Source: Natronolimnobius sp. AArcel1
GTDB lineage: Archaea; Halobacteriota; Halobacteria; Halobacteriales; Natrialbaceae
Length of the DNA: 64,000 nt
Assembly: GCF_011043775.1 (NCBI RefSeq)
Contig: NZ_JAAKXY010000005.1
Coordinates: 62,001 to 126,000, forward strand
Direction of reading: 5' to 3'
The notes beneath the pieces were generated by a model, which was not told the DNA's origin, made no database searches, and saw only the letters and a program-made list of their open reading frames with translations. The position numbers and the translations under genes are program-made. Numbering within the stretch: the first letter of the stretch is position 1; every line of letters begins with the position of its first letter. Shown here in pieces: positions 53,338 to 61,238 of this stretch.

Positions 53338-53685
53338 ACGCTGGAAGCTGTACACGACTGGGTACAGAAAGCAAAGCTACAGCCGGCCAGCAACGCGAAT
53401 CCGGATCACGTTGCGCTCGACGACACGGTGGTCCGAATCAACGGCCAACAGTTCTAGCTGTATACTGCGGTCGATCCCGACGCACCCAATTTCCTGCACA
53501 GACGGCTGTTTGTGACGACTACGACGGCATTGACACAGCAGTTCCTGTGAGAACGTCGTGAGAAACACGACGTCGATGACGCCCATCATCTAGCGACAGC
53601 ACTCCAGCGAATCGGGCTCCGATTTCGACCCGAACGACACGGAAATCGGAACGCTACCGAACATGTCTTTCGAAAGGTAAAATAG
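53338..53685 (+). pseudogene. Decayed IS6-family transposase
   Basis: One reading frame with two in-frame stops gives LEAVHDWVQKAKLQPASNAN, PDHVALDDTVVRINGQQF, then (after TAG) LYTAVDPDAPNFLHRRLFVT, (after TGA) ERREKHDVDD and LATALQRIGLRFRPERHGN ending NATEHVFRKVK. This is the catalytic core of haloarchaeal IS6 transposases (DDE with the RHGNRN segment). The stops, a small deletion before the last Asp region and a missing C-terminus mean it is inactive. Terminal repeats were not identified. Confidence 0.75.
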
Positions 53686-53851
53686 CATATCCCTCGTTGT
53701 ATAATGAGTTTATCCACACCTACCTATCAACCATTTGTACTGGGTGCGAGTGTCACGCACTACCCCGTATCAAAGATCACACCAGAAACTACTGATCGAG
53801 CCCTGATTTCGACGGCCAGACCACAGGTGCTATTTTCCTCACGGTCGAAGT

Positions 53852-55798
53852 GTGGCTGTGTCCGTATCGATCCGGAAGGTCGCAATGGTCGTCATCCTCC
53901 TTGCTGTCGTGGGTGGAACCGCTAGCCTGTTCGTTGGCGATGTCGACCCCGCGACCCCAGAGGTGGCTTCGTTTGACGATACCGTCACCGTGGGACTCAC
54001 ACTCGAGTCCGAACGGAGCCTCGAGGACGATGTGGCCCTCCCACAAGCCCAGGTGTTTTACTCCCAGTATGAGTACGTTGTGGGGTACTACGGTATCGAA
54101 ACGTTCGTCGAGGACCGCCGCCAGGAGGGTCACGAACAGCGATTCGGGTATCCACTCACGGTGTACGTGACTGATTACGGTGACAGCACGCTCGAGTTGG
54201 ACGATGACGGCTATCCTGTGGTCGATGAGTCTCCGCCATGGATCGATGCAGAAGACGCCTGGTTCGTTGTTGGCAGCGATGCACAGACGCCATCGGGTGA
54301 TACCGTGCTCTCGTTTGCCGACCACGAGGATGCAACGGCGTTTGCAGACAGCAACGGGGGCGAGGTCTACACCTGGGAAGAAACGCTCGAGCAGTCGTTC
54401 GAGACCGACGATGCAGCTGCCGTTCGCGACCAGATCGACGAACAGCACCGCGAAGGCGACTCGATCCGCGAGACGACGACTTCGGCAGTTGACCGACCAG
54501 TGTCACTCACCGTTGGCGACGATGTCGACACTATTCAGGAAGGAATTGACGAAGCACCCGAGAATACCACCGTGGTCGTTCCTCCGGGAACGTACGAGGA
54601 AACGATCGAAATCAATCGGTCGATCACACTCGAGGGAGATGGCTCAGCGACCATCAGTGGCGACGGGAACGGCTCGGTCGTGACGGTGACAGAATCAGCG
54701 GTCGGAATCCGAAACCTCGAGATCACTGGTGTCGGGACGACAACCTCTGGGACGGAAGACGTTCCCGGTGACCCGGTCGATGAAGACGACTGGGATGATC
54801 AGTTCCAGGTCCACTACACTGGCGCTGATGCCGGTATCTCAGCACACGTCGCACCTGGCCTTGCAGTCGAGGATGTCACGATAGAGACGCCAGCAAACGG
54901 AGTCATCACCCGCGAGAGTCCAGAGATGGTCGTCCGCAACACGACTATCGAGGGCAACGAAGAGTGGGAAGATGGCTTTGCTGGCGTCATGGCGTTTGGC
55001 TCGCCCGGCGTGATCGAGGACTCGACGTTCGTCAATGGGAGAGATGCAATCTACGCCTACCGATCCGAAGGAACCGTTATTCGAGAGAATACCTTCGATG
55101 AGAGCCTGTTGGGAGTGCATCTGATGCACACGGATGGCGCGTTACTCGCCGACAATCGCATGACGAACGTAATCGACACGGGAGTCTACATCATGACTGG
55201 CCCCGAGCAGAACGCAATCGTCGGAAATGAGATTAGAGGATCCGAGACCGGGGCCTATATTGGTGGCACAGATTCGTACGTCGCTGAAAACATCTTCGAG
55301 GGCAACGATGTCGGGCTGGAACTTGCCGCATCCAGCTCGCTCTATGAGCAAAACGTCTTCGCAGGGAACCAACTGGGAGTCAACGAGCGGGAACTGCTCC
55401 CAACGAACCGCGTCCTCGGCAACGACTTCCTCGAAAACGACGCACACGCCGATGCTGGCTCCGGACCGCTTCGGATCTGGTCACACGACGACGAGGGCAA
55501 CTATTGGCAGGGCGGAACCAGCATTGCAGATGGCGACCCACCCTCGAGATCGTACTCACCGACTGACACAGTCGATGGGCAAATGCACCGAACTGATGGC
55601 GCAATAACGCTCGGCCGGGGACCAGCACTCGATGCTCTCTCTGGACTCGAGGAATCCGTCTCCGGAATGCAAACAGGAAGTATTACCGACATGAACCCAA
55701 CCTGTGAACCGAACAACCCGGAACTGATCGAACAAACCGCGCAAGCAGACCGCGCCTGGACCTGTACAGGTACGCTCGCGACCGACGTTGAACCATAA
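53852..55798 (+). CDS. nosD: NosD-type copper-site maturation protein with NosL-like N-terminal region
   Basis: A 648-residue exported protein: N-terminal hydrophobic segment (VAMVVILLAVVGGTASLFVG), then a region at about 100-180 (YPLTVYVTDYGDSTLELDDD, AEDAWFVVGSDAQTPSGDTV, HEDATAFADSNGGEVYTWEE) resembling the C-terminal half of NosL, then a right-handed beta-helix (about 215-560; GVYIMTGPEQNAIVGNEIRG) typical of NosD/CASH repeats, and a NosD tail with GNYWQGGTSIADGDPPSRSY. NosD works with NosF and NosY to build the copper-sulfide centre of nitrous oxide reductase. It starts an operon with nosF (2-base gap). The start is GTG or an internal Met; family call firm. Confidence 0.88.
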   Translation: MAVSVSIRKVAMVVILLAVVGGTASLFVGDVDPATPEVASFDDTVTVGLTLESERSLEDDVALPQAQVFYSQYEYVVGYYGIETFVEDRRQEGHEQRFGYPLTVYVTDYGDSTLELDDDGYPVVDESPPWIDAEDAWFVVGSDAQTPSGDTVLSFADHEDATAFADSNGGEVYTWEETLEQSFETDDAAAVRDQIDEQHREGDSIRETTTSAVDRPVSLTVGDDVDTIQEGIDEAPENTTVVVPPGTYEETIEINRSITLEGDGSATISGDGNGSVVTVTESAVGIRNLEITGVGTTTSGTEDVPGDPVDEDDWDDQFQVHYTGADAGISAHVAPGLAVEDVTIETPANGVITRESPEMVVRNTTIEGNEEWEDGFAGVMAFGSPGVIEDSTFVNGRDAIYAYRSEGTVIRENTFDESLLGVHLMHTDGALLADNRMTNVIDTGVYIMTGPEQNAIVGNEIRGSETGAYIGGTDSYVAENIFEGNDVGLELAASSSLYEQNVFAGNQLGVNERELLPTNRVLGNDFLENDAHADAGSGPLRIWSHDDEGNYWQGGTSIADGDPPSRSYSPTDTVDGQMHRTDGAITLGRGPALDALSGLEESVSGMQTGSITDMNPTCEPNNPELIEQTAQADRAWTCTGTLATDVEP

Positions 55799-55800
55799 CC

Positions 55801-56538
55801 ATGACAACAGAGACACCCCTACTCGAGGCATCGGACATCGACTTCGCGTACGGAGACGTCACGATTCTTGAAGACGTCTCAGTCGCGGCCCACTCCGCAG
55901 CCGTGACAGCACTGGTCGGACCAAACGGAACCGGGAAAACGACACTCCTGCGGACGCTTGCCGGCCTCCAGGAACCCACAGATGGGACCGTGACGTATCA
56001 CGGCCCTTCGAGCGAGCGAACAGTTGGGTATCTGCCACAGCACCCACAGTTTCGGCCAGGGTTCACCGTCAGTGAAACACTCGAGTTCTATGCCTCACTC
56101 GTCGGCGGAGACCAAGAAGCCGCCTTGCACCAACTCGAGCGTGTTGGGCTTGCAGACGCCGCTGAGCGGCCAGTCGAGGCACTCTCTGGCGGGATGACGC
56201 GACTTGTCGGCATTGCACAGGCAACGATCGGTGATCCGCCACTCATTGTCCTCGACGAACCGGCTTCCGGACTTGATCCAGGGATGAGCAAACACGTCTT
56301 CGATGTTGCCAACGAACTCGCCGAAGCAGGTACCGGGGTGTTGCTCAGCTCACACGATCTCGAGCTCGTCGATCGAACAGCCGACCAAGTGTTTGTCCTT
56401 GATGAGGGCTCCGTTGTCACGCGTGGACACCCGAATACATTGTGTAACCAACTCGGTGTTGACTCCCTTCAAAACGTCTACGAAGAGTTGATCGCAGGCG
56501 ACCTTCGGAGCGTTCGTGTCCAAGGTGAGACTGCATGA
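55801..56538 (+). CDS. nosF: NosF-type ABC ATPase
   Basis: A 245-residue ATPase: Walker A GPNGTGKTTLL, signature LSGGMTRLVGIAQATIGDP, Walker B LIVLDEPASGLDPG and H-loop LSSHDLELVDRTAD. Length and lack of a membrane domain fit NosF, which energises the NosDFY complex. The start follows nosD by 2 bases, and the end overlaps nosY by 4 bases (ATGA). Confidence 0.92.
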   Translation: MTTETPLLEASDIDFAYGDVTILEDVSVAAHSAAVTALVGPNGTGKTTLLRTLAGLQEPTDGTVTYHGPSSERTVGYLPQHPQFRPGFTVSETLEFYASLVGGDQEAALHQLERVGLADAAERPVEALSGGMTRLVGIAQATIGDPPLIVLDEPASGLDPGMSKHVFDVANELAEAGTGVLLSSHDLELVDRTADQVFVLDEGSVVTRGHPNTLCNQLGVDSLQNVYEELIAGDLRSVRVQGETA

Positions 56539-57455
56539 CTGATACGTCCTCGGGAACCAACCAACCATCACCGTCGGATACCGGAGCTAACAGTGTCGAA
56601 TCGGACGACTCCACAACGCACGCAGCATCGGCGTTCGGGCCGACGACGTCGACCGAGCGGATCAAACGGGTTTTCATCCGCGAACTCAGAACCGTTGCCC
56701 GAACCAGAACCTATCTCATCCTTGGCCTGGCACTCACCGCCGTCCTGGTCGGAATCGCATGGATCGGCGGCGGCATCGAAGCCGGCTACGTCCCGACCGT
56801 TGTCGACCTGTTAACCCCACTCGAGTTGCTCGTCCCGATTGTCGCTATCGCGTTCGGCTACCGAGCAATCCTCGGTGATCGGCGTCGTGGCGAACTTGAC
56901 GTACTCGAGACGTATCCGCTGACGCCTCGAGAACTCGTTGTTGGCGTCTATACTGGCCGGGCTGTTGGCCTACTGGGTACGGTGGTACTTGCGCTTGGAC
57001 TCGTCGGCGGAGCAGTCGTCGTTGGTCGTGCAGAGCCACTTGGACGCTACGCCTCACACGCCGGTGCTGACTCCCCGCTGCTGTACGCCCGATTTGTCGT
57101 CCTCACCGCGCTGTTTGCACTGTCGATGCTTGCGGTTGCGCTCGCTATTTCGGCGCTCGTAAGCGGGACGCGAAGCGCACTCGCACTGGCTGTCGTCGCG
57201 CTCGTCGTCCTCCTTGTTGGACTCGATCTTGCACTTGTGTATGGGCTCGCAAGTGGCTATATCGGCGACTCCTCGCTTATTCACGCACTCGCAGTGAGTC
57301 CACTCAGTGCATATCGGGGACTCGTCTTCGAGACGACGGTACTCACAGCAACAGGAACTGGGCCACGGGCTGCTTCACCCGCAGCGAGTCTGCTCGGTCT
57401 CACCGTCTGGACCGTTGGCTCACTGGCGATCACGATGTGGGCAGTCAAACGCTAA
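56535..57455 (+). CDS. nosY: NosY-type ABC permease
   Basis: A 306-residue membrane protein with a charged, Ser-rich N-terminus (about 45 residues) and six hydrophobic segments (YLILGLALTAVLVGIAWIGG first; VWTVGSLAITMWAVKR last). The loop RRGELDVLETYPLTPRELVV is the ABC-2/NosY coupling region. It makes the membrane part of NosDFY, supplying a sulfur species for the copper-sulfur centre. It is coupled to nosF by an overlap; nosL follows in the opposite direction with a 35-base gap. Confidence 0.9.
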   Translation: MTDTSSGTNQPSPSDTGANSVESDDSTTHAASAFGPTTSTERIKRVFIRELRTVARTRTYLILGLALTAVLVGIAWIGGGIEAGYVPTVVDLLTPLELLVPIVAIAFGYRAILGDRRRGELDVLETYPLTPRELVVGVYTGRAVGLLGTVVLALGLVGGAVVVGRAEPLGRYASHAGADSPLLYARFVVLTALFALSMLAVALAISALVSGTRSALALAVVALVVLLVGLDLALVYGLASGYIGDSSLIHALAVSPLSAYRGLVFETTVLTATGTGPRAASPAASLLGLTVWTVGSLAITMWAVKR

Positions 57456-57490
57456 GTGTCGGTTTGGCTACGCTGTGAACCCTATTCGCG

Positions 57491-58081
57491 CTACATTAAC
57501 GACATGACGAGGTCGTGGTCAACATCGTCGTGGTCGTAGTGGTCCCCGCCGTACTCCTCCTGGAAGGCGTCTGCATCATCGCTCTCCGAGAAACCGATCA
57601 TCGAGGCCCCCATTGCGCCTTCGACCTCACTGCCGACGACTAGCGTCAGTTCGTTTACTGACGCAAAATCGTCTGCGTCGACGTGGCTCGAAATAGTCGG
57701 CGTCTCGCTATCGGAGTCAACCTCATACTCGACGGTCGAATAGTCCGTGATGTACGTTGCGAGTGGCTCGTACTCGTCTTCGTGGTCGAACGTGTGCGTG
57801 TACGTACACAGCGAACTACAGAACTGTGCTGGGCGATCCTCGCCAAATAGTTCCTCGGCATCGTCGTAAAACGCCTGACCGACTGGTCCGGGGTGATCAA
57901 CGATCGGCATCGTACAGTTATCGCAGTTCGGTCCATCCTCGATTGCCATCGGGTCTGGGGCCTCCCCGTCGCCGTCACCAAGACACCCAGCAACTGCCGT
58001 CAAACTCACAGCTGCCGATCCGAGAAGAACTGTCCGACGCGAGACGTGCCGATCAGTGGGGCTGCTGCCAGAGCCATTCAT
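57491..58081 (-). CDS. nosL: NosL copper lipoprotein
   Basis: A 196-residue protein. Start at MNGSGSSPTDRHVSRRTVLL gives a Tat motif (SRRTVLLGSAAV) and lipobox VAGC. The NosL features are the copper-binding DNCTMPIVDHPGPVGQAFYD, CSSLCTYTHTF and the C-terminal LTLVVGSEVEGAMGASMIGF pattern. NosL delivers Cu(I) to apo nitrous oxide reductase. It converges on nosY. The last residues are His/Asp-rich (GGDHYDHDDVDHD), perhaps an extra metal-binding tail, which is inference. Confidence 0.92.
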   Translation of the reverse strand: MNGSGSSPTDRHVSRRTVLLGSAAVSLTAVAGCLGDGDGEAPDPMAIEDGPNCDNCTMPIVDHPGPVGQAFYDDAEELFGEDRPAQFCSSLCTYTHTFDHEDEYEPLATYITDYSTVEYEVDSDSETPTISSHVDADDFASVNELTLVVGSEVEGAMGASMIGFSESDDADAFQEEYGGDHYDHDDVDHDLVMSLM

Positions 58082-58159
58082 AGGAGGTATTGCTCGCCGA
58101 GAGCCTAAGGAATTGGCGAAACCTACAAATTGATGCAAAAAAGGTGAGACGATCACCAC

Positions 58160-58411
58160 TCAGGGTTTGTCGTCGGGGGTATCCCACTCGAGAAGCGGTG
58201 ACTCCGAATTCCCACATTCGGGACTGCCACAAACACCGGCATCGGCACCGGCCTGTTCGACACCCGGTGCAAGTCCGTTGATCTCCCAGTCGGCGGTATG
58301 ACCTGTTGTACTCTCGTGCTCCGCAAGTGCAACGCGTGCATCTCTAAGCGTCGAGAACGACTCACGAAATCCACAGTCAGTACAAGTGACGACGATATTT
58401 TCCGTTCCCAT
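58160..58411 (-). CDS. Small two-knuckle zinc-finger protein
   Basis: An 83-residue protein from MGTENIVVTCTDCGFRES. Two cysteine pairs, CTDCG and CGSPECG, flank a helix (STLRDARVALAEHESTTGHT), matching a common haloarchaeal small zinc-finger type (HVO-like). It would bind zinc and probably nucleic acid or protein. It is next to a TnpB-element right-end-like hairpin upstream of its start but does not belong to the element. Confidence 0.75.
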   Translation of the reverse strand: MGTENIVVTCTDCGFRESFSTLRDARVALAEHESTTGHTADWEINGLAPGVEQAGADAGVCGSPECGNSESPLLEWDTPDDKP

Positions 58412-58480
58412 ACAAGATGTGTATCGGAGTCCGACGAAAGAGTATGGTTGCACTCGTCGGCGACGGTTACAGAGATACCA

Positions 58481-58516
58481 GGAGAAAGCCCACGGCTTTA
58501 GCCGTGTGGATGGGTC
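58481..58516 (+). repeat. Right-end-like hairpin (AAAGCCCACGGCT/AGCCGTG) of a TnpB element
   Basis: GGAGAAAGCC precedes CACGGCT-TT-AGCCGTG (stem 58,491-58,506), then TGGATGGGTCTGTCAC. The layout matches haloarchaeal IS1341-type right ends. It lies about 80 bases before a tnpB remnant, in the wrong place to be that gene's own right end, so it may belong to an earlier element. Confidence 0.5.
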
Positions 58517-58597
58517 TGTCACTGCTGAATTAAATCATAATACCGTAGCACACTTGCAATTCCAACGTTTACAATCCATTCTGCCAACATATATCAT

Positions 58598-59546
58598 GTG
58601 AGCGACCGGCCACAACGGACGAACGAATACATTGCCGAAGCCACCACCGAGCGGTATCGGCAGTGCGTGTTCGAATGGTTGGCCGCCCACGCCCACTTGT
58701 GGAACCAGATCACCTACCGACGCCGACAAGCATACTTCGCCGAAGACGGTGACGTCTGGAACGCCGAATACACGGACCTCTACGATCAATACGCACCGAT
58801 ACTTGGCAAAGCCACGTGCCAGCAAGTCACCCGCAAGAACAGCGAGGCGTGGCGGAGCCACTTTCGCCTTCTCGAGAGATACCACGACGACTCAGACCCA
58901 ACGGTCACAGAGAAACCCAACCCACCAGGATACTGGGGCAATCGCAACGACGGCTACGAGCTACACGGCCTCGTCCGGAACGACCTCTATGACCTTGATT
59001 GGGGCGAAGACCGGAGTGCGCTTGAGTTCGGCGTCGGTGAAACACGCCGCAGACTGGTTGTTGGAACAGAACGTCGACACGGTGTACGTTGGCGATCTAA
59101 CCAATGTGTTAGACACCCATTGGTCGGCAGAAGTGAACGAGAAGACACACGCGTTCTGGTCACACAGACAGTTGATTGATCGGATCGAACTCACGATGGG
59201 AGACGTCGGAATCAGCGTCACCCAAATAAGCGAACGCGATTCGAGTAGCGAGTGTCCCGAGTGCGGAAGTGACGATGTCGTTCGGGATGGCGACGAGTTT
59301 CGGTGTCATGACTGCAAGTTGGACGCGCATAGCGATATTGCAGGGGCGTGGAACCTGCTGCAAACTGAGGTTGGGCCGATGGCGCGGCCCGCCGCCCTAT
59401 CTGCTGAACGCGACAGGGACGCACCCACCGATGGGACGTACTGGGAGTGGAATGGACACGATTGGACACCCACCCGTTTTGGGAACCAATCGTGTCCGCT
59501 TGACCAAACTAGCGTCGGCGAGCCCGCAAGTTCACAGCTGGGGTAA
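58598..59546 (+). pseudogene. tnpB (IS1341/IS605 family) with internal deletion
   Basis: The N-terminal frame (GTG 58598) reads through YRQCVFEWLAAHAHLWNQIT, YRRRQAYFAEDGDVWNAEY, GYELHGLVRNDLYDLDWGED; near 59,030 another frame takes over with SVKHAADWLLEQNVDTVYVG, LDTHWSAEVNEKTHAFWSHR and the zinc-finger ISERDSSSECPECGSDD, DEFRCHDCKLDAHSDIAGAW. The middle, including the first RuvC Asp segment, is deleted with a frame change. Intact haloarchaeal TnpB has over 400 residues; this one keeps about 315 codons. It is a dead RNA-guided nuclease; the last 45 residues after GAWNLLQTEVG are normal for the family. Confidence 0.85.
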
Positions 59547-59569
59547 TCTACTGGCCGGATTGCCCACGG

Positions 59570-59600
59570 AGGAATCCCACGAATTCAGTCGTGTGGAGGA
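59570..59600 (+). repeat. Right-end hairpin of the tnpB remnant
   Basis: GGAATCCCACGAATTCAGTCGTGTGGAG holds the stem CACGA-N6-TCGTG, in the position expected for the right end and guide-RNA scaffold, 25-50 bases past the tnpB stop. The stem is weaker than in the other copies. The following GGACGTCAAG marks the likely element edge. Confidence 0.55.
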
Positions 59601-59815
59601 CGTCAAGTTGTCAGGTACACATCTGGGAGAAACGTTATTTCACCGAGAGGTTGCAAGTTTTAGTAGTTGTGCTGAATACAGAGCGCACATTTTGTATAGT
59701 AAGCGTGTATCACGTGAGTCGCGATTTCATTTCGGCGTCTTCAATGAGGGAGGGTATGTTTCGCGAATCACTCATGCCGAGCAAGTTATGAATCGGTAGA
59801 TGGTTATTAGCAAAT

Positions 59816-60547
59816 GTGAATATAGGAGAAGCTATAACTGCCGTAGCAATCCTGTGGGCCGGAATCATACTGATAGCGTATTCTATCAAACTATTTCGAA
59901 GAATAAGAGTGATTAAAAATTCAGACGAAGTGTCCATATCCGAATCTATCCATCGAAATGATATCGTACAGATCGGTGGGAAAGTGCACGATTATGAGGA
60001 GTTGTTGAAATCACCAGTAGAGAATCAAGTATGTGTTGCATATGACTATACTATTTCAAAAAGTACGCGGGACCACGCAGATCCAGAAAACGACATATAT
60101 TGGAAGGATTTAGAGGAAGAAAAAGAAATCGTCGATTTTATCCTTGAAGATCATACCGGAACAGCTCATATACAGACGGATGGTTCCGAGGTTTCACTCA
60201 CACATGACTCGAGACACACAACTTCTGATTCATCCTCAGCCACGACTACTGTCACAGGGGACCCGATTCCGTTTGATCTGATGAAATTCGATTTTGATGA
60301 TAGGCTACGATTTAAAGAGGGTACAATAAAGCCAGGTGACTGGATATTTGTCATCGGAAAATTCGGTGATGGGGAAATGAAAAATGGCCCAGTGATTGAT
60401 TCGAATTCCAAGGAGATAGTGTACATTTGTGATAAAGATGCAAAAAATGAGATTGGCAATTTACGAACACCGGCAGTTACGGGGTTCATATTTGGCTCAG
60501 TTTTCATACTCTTCTTAGCCACATATATTATTTTGGAAGTATTATAG
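59816..60547 (+). CDS. GIDE-like double-membrane-segment protein, AT-rich
   Basis: A 243-residue membrane protein: one membrane segment at each end (AITAVAILWAGIILIAYSIK and GFIFGSVFILFLATYIILEV), with a soluble beta-rich domain in between. The part QIGGKVHDYEELLKSPVENQ and CVAYDYTISKSTRD fits the GIDE/MULAN-like domain of prokaryotic E3-ligase-like proteins (no RING here). Codon use is AT-rich, with many AAA/ATA/TTA codons unlike its neighbours, so it was probably acquired by transfer. The start is GTG 59816. Function unknown. Confidence 0.65.
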   Translation: MNIGEAITAVAILWAGIILIAYSIKLFRRIRVIKNSDEVSISESIHRNDIVQIGGKVHDYEELLKSPVENQVCVAYDYTISKSTRDHADPENDIYWKDLEEEKEIVDFILEDHTGTAHIQTDGSEVSLTHDSRHTTSDSSSATTTVTGDPIPFDLMKFDFDDRLRFKEGTIKPGDWIFVIGKFGDGEMKNGPVIDSNSKEIVYICDKDAKNEIGNLRTPAVTGFIFGSVFILFLATYIILEVL

Positions 60548-60636
60548 TGATGTTCAGCATCATGGAGAGCTATATTATTTGAGTTTAAAAGTTAGTATTG
60601 TCTACAAACCCGAGTTCCTCATCCGTTTCAGAAAGC

Positions 60637-60690
60637 GACTTGACATCCTCCCCTCCCTGAGGAGCGGGGCTTTCTCCTTGGTTCACCGTA
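60637..60690 (-). repeat. Right-end-like hairpin (minus strand) of a TnpB element
   Basis: On the minus strand GGAGAAAGCCCCGCTCC-TCAG-GGAGGGG is followed by AGGATGTCAAG, the classic haloarchaeal IS1341-type right end. No tnpB is next to it in that orientation. Orphan remnant. Confidence 0.55.
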
Positions 60691-60760
60691 AACGAGCTGT
60701 TGCGATCACGCGGTTTCTCTCGACCGAAACGTACAGACCCGTGGTCGCTGTTTCCACCGT

Positions 60761-61039
60761 ATGGCAGAAACTGTTGCTGATCTCCGAAACGAAATCCGCC
60801 AAGCCGTGGGACGGTACGAACGAATCGAATCAACCGCGTTCACCAAAGAAGCACTCGCCGCAATCTGTGAGGCGTTTGGAGCCGAAATTACGGACTCGAG
60901 ATTACCACCAAAATCGGAGATGCGATCCACTATCCTGAGTGAAATAGACTCCGCAAACACGGCCAGTCCGGACACCCTCGAGCGATCCTTCCGGAAAGCA
61001 GAACTCGAGGCTATCAGAGACGCACTGCAAGACGAGTGA
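60761..61039 (+). CDS. Small conserved haloarchaeal protein
   Basis: A 92-residue helical protein: ETVADLRNEIRQAVGRYERI, TAFTKEALAAICEAFGAEIT, DSRLPPKSEMRSTILSEID and DTLERSFRKAELEAIRDALQ. The pattern of an N-terminal helix, KEALAAICEA and a C-terminal FRKxELEAI helix is recurrent in many haloarchaea as small hypothetical proteins, often as several paralogues; role unknown. It begins 70 bases after the IS-type hairpin on the other strand. Confidence 0.65.
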   Translation: MAETVADLRNEIRQAVGRYERIESTAFTKEALAAICEAFGAEITDSRLPPKSEMRSTILSEIDSANTASPDTLERSFRKAELEAIRDALQDE

Positions 61040-61238
61040 CTGGACGATATTAGATTCCGTTCTGTTAGTGAGCGTTCCGCCTCGAGAATCGGTTTAACGA
61101 CTGTATAGGTAACCATTGGGAGCCGAAACCGTGCTCATAATGCAACCATCGACACACCGAGACGACCGACTGGAGACTGCCCTCGAGCCACCAGCACAGA
61201 CGACCACCGGATAACAGGGTGACCGTTTCAAACGCATT

